Assembly (NCBI GenBank): GCA_001429255.1
Contig: LMJI01000001.1
Span: 3,186,931-3,250,930 of the forward strand
DNA length: 64,000 bases
Direction: 5' to 3'
DNA from: Cellulomonas sp. Root930
Lineage (GTDB): Bacteria > Actinomycetota > Actinomycetes > Actinomycetales > Cellulomonadaceae
Positions 44,416 to 53,482 of the stretch are shown here, in pieces; positions within the stretch are counted from its first letter, which is position 1; each line of letters opens with the position of its first letter. The position numbers were made by a program, and so were the translations under genes. The notes below the pieces were generated by a model, which was not told the DNA's origin, did not search any database, and saw nothing but the letters and a program-made list of their open reading frames with translations.

Positions 44416-45765
44416 GTGCAGACCAAGGAACAGATCGCGGGCAAGACGGCCGACCTGATGCCGGGCCTCCTCGAGGACCTGGGCACGCTCGTCGCCATCC
44501 CGTCCGTCGCGTTCCCCGGCTACCCCGCCGAGCCCGTGCAGCGGATGGGCGAGGAGACGCTCCGACTGTTCCAGGCGGCCGGCTTCGCGGACGCGCGCCT
44601 CATGGACGTGCCGACCGGGTACTCCCCTATCTACGGGCAGATCGACGGACCCGAGGGCTCGCCGGTGGTGGTGCTCTACGCGCACTACGACGTCCAGCCG
44701 GCCCCGGCCGAGCAGGGTTGGACCAGCGACCCGTGGACGGCCACGCGCAAGGACGACGGACGGATCTACGGGCGGGGGGCTGCCGACGACATCGGTGGCC
44801 TGATCATCCACCTCGGCACCCTGGGCGTCTTCGACGGGAAGCCGCCGTGCACGGTCAAGCTGATCCTGGAGGGGATGGAGGAGACCGAGAGCAACCTCGA
44901 GGCCTTCGTCGAGGCGCACCCGGACCTGTTCGACTGCGACCTGTTCATCATCTGCGACATGGGCAACCTGCGCGTCGGTGAGCCGGTCCTGACCACCGCT
45001 CTGCGTGGCGACGTCGCGTGCGTGGTCACCGTCAGCACGCTCGAGCACCCGCTGCACTCCGGGGTCTTCGGCGGCCCTGCGCCCGACGCCATGATGGCGC
45101 TCGCCCGTCTCCTGGCCACGTTGCACGACGACGCCGGCGACGTGGCCGTCGACGGGGTCACGTCCACCACCTGGGCGGGCGAGGACCTGAGCGCCGACGA
45201 CCTGCGTGCCAGCGCCGACGTCCTGGACGGGGTCAGCCTCACCGGGACGGGTCCCATCAGCGCCCGGCTCTGGGCGCGGCCCTCGGTGAACGCGATCGGG
45301 CTCGACATGACGAGCATCGCCGGTTCGTCGAACGTGCTCATCCCGCAGGCCAGCGCCAAGATCTCCATGCGCATCGTGCCGGGGTCGGACCCGCAGCAGG
45401 AGCTCGACGCCCTGGTGACGCACCTGGAGTCGCACGTCCCCTGGGGTGCGAAGGTCGAGGTCCAGCGCACCAAGGCCGCCCCGGCGTTCACCTGTGCGAC
45501 CGACGGGCCCGCGTACGCCGCAGCACGCGAGGCCATGACCGAGGCCTTCGGCGCGTCGGTCGGCGAGGCCGGCTGCGGCGGTTCCATCCCGCTGCTGCGC
45601 ACTCTCGAGTCGGTGGCCCCGCGCGCGGAGTTCATCCTCTGGGGCTCCGAGGACGTCGCGCTGTCCCGGATCCACGCGTCCGACGAGAGCGTCGACCCCG
45701 CCGAGATCGAGACGATGATCGTCGCGCAGGCACTCCTCCTGCAGAACCTGGGTCGGCGCTTGTGA
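44416..45765 (+). CDS. M20-family dipeptidase (CNDP-like)
   Basis: A 449-residue zinc metallopeptidase of the carnosinase/DapE group. VVLYAHYDVQPAP, YGRGAADDIGG and the catalytic GMEETES form the two-zinc site; STLEHPLHSGVFGG opens the lid domain; GCGGSIPLL and ASDESVDPAEIE follow. GTG at 44416 has GAACGGAG upstream. It starts 49 bases after the Dcu gene and overlaps the MFS gene by four bases. Substrate unknown; N-terminal residue specificity cannot be read. Confidence 0.9.
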   Translation: MQTKEQIAGKTADLMPGLLEDLGTLVAIPSVAFPGYPAEPVQRMGEETLRLFQAAGFADARLMDVPTGYSPIYGQIDGPEGSPVVVLYAHYDVQPAPAEQGWTSDPWTATRKDDGRIYGRGAADDIGGLIIHLGTLGVFDGKPPCTVKLILEGMEETESNLEAFVEAHPDLFDCDLFIICDMGNLRVGEPVLTTALRGDVACVVTVSTLEHPLHSGVFGGPAPDAMMALARLLATLHDDAGDVAVDGVTSTTWAGEDLSADDLRASADVLDGVSLTGTGPISARLWARPSVNAIGLDMTSIAGSSNVLIPQASAKISMRIVPGSDPQQELDALVTHLESHVPWGAKVEVQRTKAAPAFTCATDGPAYAAAREAMTEAFGASVGEAGCGGSIPLLRTLESVAPRAEFILWGSEDVALSRIHASDESVDPAEIETMIVAQALLLQNLGRRL

Positions 45766-47270
45766 CCCAAGCATCGTCGGGGCGGTCGACAGCACGCGGG
45801 GTCCTGGTCGCCGCGTGCCTGTCCACGCTGGTCGTCAACGCCAACACCTCCGCGGTGAGCATCCTGCTGCCCGCCATCTCCGCCGACACGGGCATGTCGG
45901 TCGAGACCCTGCAGTGGGCGGTCACCGGGTACTCGTTGGTGGGCGCGGCGACGATCGTCACGTCCGGGTCGCTCGGCGACGTGTTCGGACGAAAGCGGGT
46001 CTTCCAGATCGGCCTGCTCCTCTTCATCGCCTCCTGCGTGCTCATCGCGCTGTCGAGCTCGGGCGGCATGGTGATTGCGGGGCGCGCGATCCAGGGTGCG
46101 GCCGGGGCGACGATCCTGGCCTGCGGGCTCAGCCTGCTGTCGGTGGCGAACACCGGTGCCGCACAGCTCCGGGCCGTCTCGCTGTGGGGTGCCGCCGCCG
46201 CCGTCGGAGCCGCGGCAGGTCCGCTGCTGGGCGGTGTCATGGTGGAGGTCACCGGCTGGCACGCGCTCTTCTGGGTCGACGCGGTCGTCGCCCTCGGCGT
46301 CATGGTCCTGACGGCCATCACGGTGTCGGAGTCACGAGACACCGCCCGGTCCCGCTCCATCGACCTCGGCGGGAGCGTGCTCGTGGCCCTGACGCTGACG
46401 CCCTTCATCCTCGCGCTGAGCAAGGGCAGCGCGTGGGGCTGGACGTCACTGGCGACCCTCGGCTGCTTCGCGCTGGCCGTCGCAGCAGGGGTCGGGTTCG
46501 TCGCCGTCGAGCGACGGGTGGCTGTGCCGATGCTCGACCTGGCGCTCCTGCGCAACCGGATCCTCGTCGGCTCCACGCTCGCGATCCTCATCGGGGCGGG
46601 CACGATCAACGCCCTGATGTACCTGGTCAGCCTGTACTTCCAGGATCCCAGCACGCTCGGGCTCAGCCCGTTGCAGGCCGGCCTGGCGACGCTGCCTGCC
46701 ACGGTCGGGCTCGTGCTCGTCGCGCCCTTCGTGCCTCGCCTCGCCGCCCGGTTCGGGGGACGCCAGGTGGTCGGCGCCGGCTTCGCCATCACCGCCGGCG
46801 GGTTCGCGATGCTCGGCTTCGCCGAGGGCTCCTGGCTCTACGGGGCGTTCGTCCTTCCCCTCATCGCCGTCGCCATCGGCATGGGACTGTCCAACGGCCC
46901 GGCCTCGGCGGCCGCCACCGCGTCGGTCGACGCCACGGACGTCGGCGCAGCGTCCGGCGTCTCCAACATGGCCCGCTACGTGGGTGCCGCTGTCGCGACG
47001 GCCCTCGCTGCCACGGTCTACGGGAGCGTCATCGCCGACGGGACCGCCGCCGGCCTGCCCCGGGCGGACGCCCTGTCGGACGGGCTCGCCGCGGCCTCGT
47101 GGCTGATGGCCGCGTTCAGCGCCCTGGGCGTCGCCATGGCCGTCGTCATGGGCCGCCGTGCACGCGCAGCACGGGGCACGCTGGCCGACTCGGCCGCGTC
47201 CGCCGCCGCCGGTTCCTTCACCCTGCCGACGTCCGCCACGCCCGTCGCGTCGACCCCGGTCGCACCGTGA
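45762..47270 (+). CDS. MFS transporter, 14-helix DHA2 (EmrB/QacA) type
   Basis: A 502-residue drug or metabolite exporter using the proton gradient. Helix 1 motif VVNANTSAVSILLPAIS, motif A region GSLGDVFGRKRVF, and motif C-like LWGAAAAVGAAAGPLLGGVM are present, as expected for antiporters. Extra helices raise the count to 14. GTG at 45762 overlaps the M20 stop. Coupling to two peptidases suggests export of an amino acid-derived product or a protective role; no specific substrate can be named. Confidence 0.88.
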   Translation: MTQASSGRSTARGVLVAACLSTLVVNANTSAVSILLPAISADTGMSVETLQWAVTGYSLVGAATIVTSGSLGDVFGRKRVFQIGLLLFIASCVLIALSSSGGMVIAGRAIQGAAGATILACGLSLLSVANTGAAQLRAVSLWGAAAAVGAAAGPLLGGVMVEVTGWHALFWVDAVVALGVMVLTAITVSESRDTARSRSIDLGGSVLVALTLTPFILALSKGSAWGWTSLATLGCFALAVAAGVGFVAVERRVAVPMLDLALLRNRILVGSTLAILIGAGTINALMYLVSLYFQDPSTLGLSPLQAGLATLPATVGLVLVAPFVPRLAARFGGRQVVGAGFAITAGGFAMLGFAEGSWLYGAFVLPLIAVAIGMGLSNGPASAAATASVDATDVGAASGVSNMARYVGAAVATALAATVYGSVIADGTAAGLPRADALSDGLAAASWLMAAFSALGVAMAVVMGRRARAARGTLADSAASAAAGSFTLPTSATPVASTPVAP

Positions 47271-47328
47271 GCCGCCGTCCGCCGTCCGCGCGACCTGCGC
47301 GGCCGCGACCACCCCACAAGGAGGCACA

Positions 47329-47727
47329 GTGAACCTGTCCGCGTCGTTCGGCAGCGGGGACATCCTGCTCTGGATGCTCGAGCTCTTCCTGTTCATCATC
47401 TGGTTCTGGCTGCTCATCGCCATCTTCGGCGACCTCTTCCGCGACCCGGACACCAGCGGCGGCGTGAAAGCGCTGTGGGTGGTCCTGCTCGTCATCCTCC
47501 CGTTCCTCGGGATCCTGCTGTACCTCATCGTGCGCGGGAAGAGCATGGGTGCCCGGCAGGCCGCGCAGATGCAGGCCGCACAGTCCGCGTTCGACGACCG
47601 CATCCGCAGCGCCACCGCGTCGTCGTCCCCCACCGACCAGATCGCCCAGGCCAAGGCGCTCCTCGACTCCGGCGCGATCGACCAGACCGAGTTCGCCAAG
47701 CTCAAGGCCACCGCCCTCGGATCGTGA
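47329..47727 (+). CDS. PLDc_N and SHOCT membrane protein
   Basis: A 132-residue protein with two membrane helices (about 9-35 and 46-68) forming a PLDc_N-like module (VLLVILPFLGILLYLIVRG), then a linker and a C-terminal SHOCT helix pair (DQIAQAKALLDSGAIDQTEFAKLKATAL). GTG at 47329 has AAGGAGG upstream. It pairs with the DUF1269-like gene that follows after 36 bases, and mirrors the SHOCT/DUF6325 set at 37765-38487. Confidence 0.82.
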   Translation: MNLSASFGSGDILLWMLELFLFIIWFWLLIAIFGDLFRDPDTSGGVKALWVVLLVILPFLGILLYLIVRGKSMGARQAAQMQAAQSAFDDRIRSATASSSPTDQIAQAKALLDSGAIDQTEFAKLKATALGS

Positions 47728-47763
47728 GGGTGGACCGCACGTCCCACTCGAAGGAGCACCGCC

Positions 47764-48318
47764 ATGTCCGATGACCAGTCCACCCTCAGCGCCGCCGCTC
47801 TCGTCTCGGACGGCGCCTACACCTTGTTCGTCGCCGACTTCACCGACACCGACACCGCATGGGAGGCGTACGAGGCGATCAAGGGCGCCGAGGACGGGAC
47901 GACCCTGAACGTCGAGGGCGTCCTCGTCGTCAAGCGGGATGCCGACGGCACGCTGGAGATCCTCAAGTCGACCGATCACAGCACCCGCAAGGGCTTGACG
48001 TGGGGAGTCGTCGGGGGCGTCGCGCTCGGCCTCCTCTTCCCTCCGACCATCCTCGGCAGCGCGGCCGCACTCGGCCTCGTCGGCGCGGCGGCCGGCAAGG
48101 GCGTCGCGCTGCACAACCGCAAGGAGCTGGCCGAGGACCTGCAGGACTCGATCGTGGCCGGGCACTCCGGGATCGTCGCCCTGGTCTCCGACCCCAGCGC
48201 CGTGGCGCTCCGCAAGGCGCTGGACAAGGCGGACGCCATCCTCGAGAAGGCCATCGAGAAGGCCGAGGCCGACGCGATCAAGGCAGCGGCCGACGAGGTC
48301 CAGGCGGAGGCGAGGTAG
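47764..48318 (+). CDS. DUF1269-like general stress protein
   Basis: A 184-residue protein with a ferredoxin-like N-terminal half (TLFVADFTDTDTAWEAYEAIK, VEGVLVVKRDADGTLEI), a Gly/Ala-rich hydrophobic hairpin near residues 78-117 (GLTWGVVGGVALGLLFPPTI), and a Glu/Lys/Ala-rich helical tail (ILEKAIEKAEADAIKAAADE). This layout fits DUF1269 membrane proteins linked to stress. ATG at 47764 has GAAGGAG upstream. Function unknown. Confidence 0.75.
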   Translation: MSDDQSTLSAAALVSDGAYTLFVADFTDTDTAWEAYEAIKGAEDGTTLNVEGVLVVKRDADGTLEILKSTDHSTRKGLTWGVVGGVALGLLFPPTILGSAAALGLVGAAAGKGVALHNRKELAEDLQDSIVAGHSGIVALVSDPSAVALRKALDKADAILEKAIEKAEADAIKAAADEVQAEAR

Positions 48319-48361
48319 CGCCGCGGGCAGGATCGGCCCCGGAGACCCGTAGCCTCCGGGG

Positions 48362-48811
48362 ATGAGCACCCTTGACGAGGTCGGTTCGCGCGACGGCTGG
48401 CGATGCTGGCTGTGCGACGAGCCGGTCGACCCCGACGCGTCCGTCAACTCCGACCGCGGCCCGAGCATCGACGGCGGCGCGACTCCGAAGGGGAAGAAGG
48501 CTGCACCGGGTTCCGAGCGGCTCGCGCACCGCGCGTGCAACACCCGCAAGGGCGCAGTGAAGCCCGTCGTGGCCTGGTCGCCGGCGCTGTTCGTGGTGGA
48601 GCCGGCACCGATCGTGTCGACCGTCGAGCGGCTGACCCGCAAGGGCGGCCGTGAGGTCGTCGGCCGCTGCCCCACCAAGGCGGACGGCGAGGAGGCGGCC
48701 GCCTGGCTCGTCGACCGGCTCTCGCGGTTCGCTCCGGACCTCCCGGTGACCGCCACCGTCGAGCCGGGCGGTGGACAGTTCCTCCTCGTGGTGCAGACCG
48801 ACCGTCGCTGA
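48362..48811 (+). CDS. Small protein with HNH-like Cys/His zinc motif
   Basis: A 149-residue protein. GWRCWLCDEPVD and LAHRACNTRKGA supply C-x2-C and H-x2-C pairs, the usual zinc and beta-beta-alpha metal frame of HNH nucleases, with His of the second motif as the possible catalytic base. About 60 further residues (VERLTRKGGREVVGRCPTKA, then a short beta-strand end) do not match a known domain. ATG at 48362 follows a 43-base gap from the stress gene. Nuclease activity is possible, not shown. Confidence 0.6.
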   Translation: MSTLDEVGSRDGWRCWLCDEPVDPDASVNSDRGPSIDGGATPKGKKAAPGSERLAHRACNTRKGAVKPVVAWSPALFVVEPAPIVSTVERLTRKGGREVVGRCPTKADGEEAAAWLVDRLSRFAPDLPVTATVEPGGGQFLLVVQTDRR

Positions 48812-48891
48812 CGGGAAGCCACTAGCTCGTGGGAGACCTGCCGCGCATCGGCCGCACCGTCCCAGGTCAGTCGTCATCGCCAGGAGGCTCG

Positions 48892-51327
48892 ATGGCCGTC
48901 AGCACGGACCGGGCTCGCGACGGCGGGTTGGTCCGGATCTGGTCGTCTGCGGCCGACGCCCCACGGCTGCGTCGTCCGACGGACGTCATCCTGCTCGTCG
49001 CCTCGGTCCTCACCCTCGGGTTGCTCGCCCTGGCGGCACCGGGGCCGACCGGAGCCGACGATGCACTCGACACGGTGCTGGCGCGCCTGGAACCGCTGTT
49101 CGGCTGGCTGTGGAGCATCGTCTACGCCGTCCTGACCCTCTGGGCTGTGGGCGTCGTCCTGCTCGCCGCCCTGAGCCGAGGACGTCGCCGGCTGCTCCTC
49201 GACCAGGCCACCGCGGCTGCCCTGGCCTTCGGTGCCGCGCTCGTGGCCGGAGCCCTCGCCGGGACCGACGCGTTCACCATCGTCCAGGGACTGGTGTCCT
49301 CCGGACCCCCGGTCGTCTACGTCGCGACCCGGGTCGCGATGGTCACCGCCGTCGTCGTCACCGCGTCGCCGCACCTCGCCCGACCCTGGAGGTACGCGAG
49401 TCGTGTCGTCCTCGGCCTGGGTGCCGTGGCCGCGATCGGCCTGGGTGCGACGAACCTCATCGGGGCTAGTGCCGCCCTCGCCGTCGGGATCGGCGCGGCC
49501 GCCGTCGCGCACCTCGTCCTCGGGTCGCCCCAGGGGCGGCTGACCGACGCCCAGGTCCTGGTCGCGCTGGCAGATCTCGGTGTGCCCGCGACCCGGGTGA
49601 CGGCGGCCCCGGGACGGCTCGCCGCGGAGAACCTGCTCGTCGCGCGCACCGATCGCGGGACGAACCTCCTGGTCAAGGTCTACGGGCGCGACGCGTGGGA
49701 CAGCCAGGTCGTCGGATCGTTGTGGGCGGCACTGACGCGGCGGGGTGAACGGGCGCACGTCTGGGGCACCCGCCGGTCCCGCGTCGAGCACGAGGCGCTG
49801 GTCACGGTGCTGGCCGCCCAGGCGGGTGTGCCGACGCTCGACGTCGTCGCCGTCGGGGTGGCGGACCAGGGCGACGCCCTGCTGGTGACGAGCACACCCC
49901 GCGCGTCCCTGAGGCTCCTCGACGCCGAGGCTGTGGACGACGAGCTGCTCGGCGCCATGTGGCGTGCGGTGGTGACGCTGAACGGCGCCGGGATCGCCCA
50001 CGGACGGATCGAGAGCAGCAGCGTCGTCATCCGCGCCGACGGCTCGGTCGCCCTGGCGGACTTCGACGGCGCGGCCCTCGCCTCGGACGGCGGCGAGCCG
50101 CGCGCCGACCAGGCCCGGCTCCTCGTCGTCACGGCGATCGCGGTCGGCCTGGAACGGGCGCTGTCGGCAGCGGTCGAGGCCATCGGGCCCGACGGACTCG
50201 CTGCGGTGCTGCCCTACGTGCAGCCGGCCGCTCTCGGCAGCCGGACCCGTGCCGAGGTGCGCGGAGCCGCCTGGACGCTCGACGAGCTGCGCGCGGCGGC
50301 CGTCGCCGTCGCCGGGGTCGAGGAGCCGCCGCTGGAGCGCCTGCGGCGGGTGACCCCGCGGTCGATCGGGACGCTCCTCGTCGTCGGGCTCCTGGTCTAC
50401 GTGCTCGTCACGCTGCTGGCCGGCGTCGACCTCGCCAGCGTCGCGGCAGCGCTCGCCTCGGCGGACTGGGCCTGGCTGGTCGCCGCCCTGGTCCTGTCCC
50501 CGTGCATCCAGATGGCGCTCGCGGGCGCGACCCTCGGAGCGGCGACCGCGCGGCTGCGCTACCTCCCGGTGCTCATGCTGCAGTACGCCATCCAGTTCAT
50601 CTCCCTCGTGCTGCCCGCGACCGCCGCCCGACTGACGCTCGAGGTCCGCTTCTTCCAGAAGTTCGGGATCCCCGCCGCGACCGCCCTCGCGTTCGGCCTC
50701 ATCGACAGCGTCAGCGGGTTCGTCGTGCAGGTCGCGCTGATCCTGCTGATCCTGGTCAGCGGCCTGCCCGGCTTCACGTCGGCCCTCGCGTCGGGGTCGA
50801 GCACCACGGGATCCGACTCGAGCAGTCCCTCACTGATCGTCGCGCTGGTGGTTCTGATCGCGATCGGCGGCGTGGTCACCCTGGCCGTCCCCCGGCTCCG
50901 TCACAGCCTCGCTGCGACGGTTCCGCGAGCCCGCGCCGCCCTCGTCGGCCAGGCGCGTTCGGCGCGCTCCGCGCTGGGGGTGCTCCGCAAGCCCGCGAAG
51001 GTGTCCGCGATGCTCGGAGGCAACCTGGTCGCGCAGCTCCTGCAGGCCGGCGTCCTCGCTCTCTGCCTGCACGCGTTCGGCCAGACCGCCTCGTTCTCCC
51101 AGCTGATCCTCGTCAACACCGCCGTGAGCCTGTTCTCCGGCCTCATGCCCGTCCCCGGAGGCATGGGGGTCGCCGAGCTCGGCCTGACGGTCGGGCTGCA
51201 GGCCGTCGGGATCCCCAGCGACATCGCCGTCTCGACGGCCATCACCTACCGGCTCGTGACGTTCTACCTGCCGCCGATCTGGGGAGCGGCAGCGATGCGC
51301 TGGCTGCACCGCCACGAGTACGCGTGA
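48892..51327 (+). CDS. Multidomain membrane protein: kinase-like domain plus lysyl-PG-synthase-type transmembrane region
   Basis: An 811-residue protein. Residues about 30-205 contain five to six membrane helices; about 215-470 form a kinase-like domain (LLVKVYGRDAWDSQVVGS, GIAHGRIESSSVVIRADGS, LADFDGAAL, where HRD becomes HGR and DFG becomes DFD); the last 300 residues are an LPG_synthase_TM/UPF0104 region with about eight helices (YAIQFISLVLPATAARLTLEVRFFQKFG, GLMPVPGGMGVAELGL). The C-terminal part is related to MprF flippases; no aminoacyl-transfer domain is present. ATG at 48892 has AGGAGG. It may flip or move a lipid under control of the kinase-like domain. Confidence 0.85.
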   Translation: MAVSTDRARDGGLVRIWSSAADAPRLRRPTDVILLVASVLTLGLLALAAPGPTGADDALDTVLARLEPLFGWLWSIVYAVLTLWAVGVVLLAALSRGRRRLLLDQATAAALAFGAALVAGALAGTDAFTIVQGLVSSGPPVVYVATRVAMVTAVVVTASPHLARPWRYASRVVLGLGAVAAIGLGATNLIGASAALAVGIGAAAVAHLVLGSPQGRLTDAQVLVALADLGVPATRVTAAPGRLAAENLLVARTDRGTNLLVKVYGRDAWDSQVVGSLWAALTRRGERAHVWGTRRSRVEHEALVTVLAAQAGVPTLDVVAVGVADQGDALLVTSTPRASLRLLDAEAVDDELLGAMWRAVVTLNGAGIAHGRIESSSVVIRADGSVALADFDGAALASDGGEPRADQARLLVVTAIAVGLERALSAAVEAIGPDGLAAVLPYVQPAALGSRTRAEVRGAAWTLDELRAAAVAVAGVEEPPLERLRRVTPRSIGTLLVVGLLVYVLVTLLAGVDLASVAAALASADWAWLVAALVLSPCIQMALAGATLGAATARLRYLPVLMLQYAIQFISLVLPATAARLTLEVRFFQKFGIPAATALAFGLIDSVSGFVVQVALILLILVSGLPGFTSALASGSSTTGSDSSSPSLIVALVVLIAIGGVVTLAVPRLRHSLAATVPRARAALVGQARSARSALGVLRKPAKVSAMLGGNLVAQLLQAGVLALCLHAFGQTASFSQLILVNTAVSLFSGLMPVPGGMGVAELGLTVGLQAVGIPSDIAVSTAITYRLVTFYLPPIWGAAAMRWLHRHEYA

Positions 51328-51345
51328 ACGTCGGACGCACCGACC

Positions 51346-52455
51346 TCACCGCGCCGGGCGCAGCTCGAGAATGAACCTCCGCACCCGGTCCGCCATGGCC
51401 TCCGGCACCTCGGCGACCGTGAAGTGGCCGCCCTGGGGCAGCACCTCGAACACCCGAAGGTCTCGGTAGAACCGCCGCGCCACCGACTCCGGGTTGTCGT
51501 GCTCGTGCCGCTGGATGAACACGGCGGCAGGGACCTCGACGGGCGGGATCACGGCGTCGGCCCCGTCGTAGTAGGTCCGGAACGACGTGGCGATGGTCTG
51601 CGTCACCCAGTACAGGGTCGCCTCGGTGAGGATCCGGTCGCGCGAGAGGCGCCGCTCCACGGCTGCGGGGTCGCCCGCGGGGGTGTCGCTCCACTCGACG
51701 AGCTTCTCGGTGAGCCACGCGAGCAGTCCGGCCGGCGAGTCGTTCAACCCGGCGGCAAGGGTGTCCGGTCGGGTGCCCTGGACGTGCGCGTACCCCGCCT
51801 GCTCGTACCAGCCCGCCGACATCCGGTCGTAGAACGCCCGCTCGCCCGGGTCGCTCGTGGCCTCGCGCTCGTCCTGGGACAGGAAGTGCGCGTGCGTGAC
51901 GACGATCCCGGCGACCGCCTCCGGGTGCGTCGCGGCGATCAGGTCGCTCACGTTCGCGGTGACGTCCTCGCCGTAGGTGAGGTAGCTGGAGTAGCCGAGG
52001 ACCTCTGTCATCAGTGCGTGCCCCAGCTCGGCGAGCCGCCGCTCGGTGGTGGGCTCGTCGAGCGGTGGCGAGAACGCGAAGCCGGGCAGGCTCATCACCA
52101 CCACGTCGACGTCGGGCAGCAGGTCGGCGACGTCCAGCTGCAGCGCGAACGTGTGCGGCCACCCGTGCATCACCAGGAGCGCCGGGGCGTCCGGTGTCTC
52201 CGAGCGCCGGTGGGCGAAGTGCAGCGTGCTGCCGTCGACGTCGGCGAGGAACTGGGGGTGCCCGTTCAGCCATGCCTCACGGGCGCGCCAGTCGAACGCC
52301 TGCCACGACGCGACGAGCTCCCGCAGGTAGGCCGAGGTCATGCCGGACGCGGGCCGGCGGGGCGAGTCCTCGAGGAAGCGCGTGCGGGCGAGCCGGTCGC
52401 GCAGGTCGTCGAGAACCGGCTGCGGCACGTCGATGGCGAACGGTCGGACGGTCAT
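51346..52455 (-). CDS. Epoxide hydrolase-like alpha/beta-hydrolase
   Basis: A 369-residue protein with an N-terminal EHN region (MTVRPFAIDVPQPVLDDLRDRL) and an alpha/beta-hydrolase core. The oxyanion motif is MHGWPHTF, the acid nucleophile is Asp in YGEDVTANV, and the catalytic His is in LPQGGHFTVAE. The nucleophile elbow normally reads GGDWG, so it is changed here, and two catalytic Tyr cannot be placed safely by eye. ATG at 52455 is six bases after TACGGT (52467-52462), suggesting a leaderless transcript. Substrate unknown. Confidence 0.8.
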   Translation of the reverse strand: MTVRPFAIDVPQPVLDDLRDRLARTRFLEDSPRRPASGMTSAYLRELVASWQAFDWRAREAWLNGHPQFLADVDGSTLHFAHRRSETPDAPALLVMHGWPHTFALQLDVADLLPDVDVVVMSLPGFAFSPPLDEPTTERRLAELGHALMTEVLGYSSYLTYGEDVTANVSDLIAATHPEAVAGIVVTHAHFLSQDEREATSDPGERAFYDRMSAGWYEQAGYAHVQGTRPDTLAAGLNDSPAGLLAWLTEKLVEWSDTPAGDPAAVERRLSRDRILTEATLYWVTQTIATSFRTYYDGADAVIPPVEVPAAVFIQRHEHDNPESVARRFYRDLRVFEVLPQGGHFTVAEVPEAMADRVRRFILELRPAR

Positions 52456-52516
52456 CGGGCCACCGTACGAAGACCCTCCGACATCCCGACCGCCGCGTCG
52501 CAGCAGGACCGCGGTC

Positions 52517-52531
52517 GGGACCTCGGACCCT
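52517..52531 (+). promoter_or_regulatory. DosR/DevR-like box upstream of a universal stress gene
   Basis: GGGACCTCGGACCCT, followed by ACG, lies 63 bases before the USP start. It shares GGGACCT-N4-CCCTACG with the site at 54448. The layout GGGAC-N5-(N)CCCT resembles boxes bound by the dormancy regulator DosR and its actinobacterial relatives. Confidence 0.55.
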
Positions 52532-52594
52532 ACGACCGGCACGCACGACCGTCGCAGGGTGAGGGGGAAGGCACCGATCTGTCGGAGGTGCGAG

Positions 52595-53467
52595 ATGAGC
52601 CGCGCGATCGTGGTGGGCTACGACGGGTCCGCGCACGCCGCGGACGCGCTGACGTGGGCAGCTCGGGAGGCCGCACGCGCGCGACTGCCGCTACGGATCG
52701 TCTACGTCGCGCGGACCGTCGTGGACGGGTACGTCGTGAGCGACCGCCCGCTCGACCTGTCCACCCAGGTGGGCGGTCAGGTGCTCGCGGACGCGGTGGA
52801 GCGGGTCCACGCGGTCGCCCCCGCGATCGAGCTGGCGACGCAGGTCGACGAGCGCGAGAGCGTGGCCGCGGCCCTGACGGACGCGAGCGAGCACGCCCAC
52901 CTGCTGGTCGTCGGGTCACGGGGACGGGGAGGCGTCGCGGGACTGCTGCTCGGGTCCGTGAGCGTCACCGTCGTCGCGCACGCGCACTGCCCCGTCGTCG
53001 TGGTCCGCCGGCACGCCGAGGCGGCCGCGCCCTCGTCGCCCCGGCCGATCGTGGTGGGCGTGGACGGGTCTGCGACCAGCGCGCGGGCGGTGGACGTCGC
53101 GTTCGACCAGGCCTCCCGGCGCGGTGCGCCCCTCGTCGCCGTGCACGCGTGGGAGCTGCCCTCGGTCATCGGCCCCGTCCCGCCCTGGATGCCGGAGGAG
53201 GTCGAGGAGCTTCGCGTCGCGGAGCGGGTCGTGCTCTCCGAGAGCCTCGCGGGACACGCGGAGCGGTATCCCGACGTGCAGGTCCGCGCGATCGTGCGGC
53301 GCGGCGCCCCCGCCTACGTCGTCCTCACCGCGGCCGACGACGCCGAGCTGCTCGTCGTCGGGTCTCGGGGGCGAGGCGGGTTCCGTGGCCTGCTGCTCGG
53401 CTCCGTCAGCCAGACGGTGCTGCACCACGCCACGTGCCCCGTGATGGTCGTGCACCCCGCCGGCTGA
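52595..53467 (+). CDS. Universal stress protein, two UspA domains
   Basis: A 290-residue tandem protein. Domain 1 (about 2-140) begins AIVVGYDGSAHA and has the ATP-binding GSRGRGGVAGLLLGSVS; domain 2 (about 150-290) begins PIVVGVDGSATSARAV and has GSRGRGGFRGLLLGSVS. Both G-x2-G-x9-GS motifs are complete, so both halves can bind ATP or cAMP. ATG at 52595 has GGAGG. It is convergent with a second tandem USP gene and preceded by a DosR-like box. Confidence 0.93.
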   Translation: MSRAIVVGYDGSAHAADALTWAAREAARARLPLRIVYVARTVVDGYVVSDRPLDLSTQVGGQVLADAVERVHAVAPAIELATQVDERESVAAALTDASEHAHLLVVGSRGRGGVAGLLLGSVSVTVVAHAHCPVVVVRRHAEAAAPSSPRPIVVGVDGSATSARAVDVAFDQASRRGAPLVAVHAWELPSVIGPVPPWMPEEVEELRVAERVVLSESLAGHAERYPDVQVRAIVRRGAPAYVVLTAADDAELLVVGSRGRGGFRGLLLGSVSQTVLHHATCPVMVVHPAG

Positions 53468-53482
53468 CCGCGTGCCCGGGCC

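Noticed and set aside
47729..47750. Possible third DosR-like box (GGGAC then GTCC on the minus strand)
   Set aside because: It lacks the CCCTACG half shared by the two good sites and lies in the short gap between two co-directional genes.
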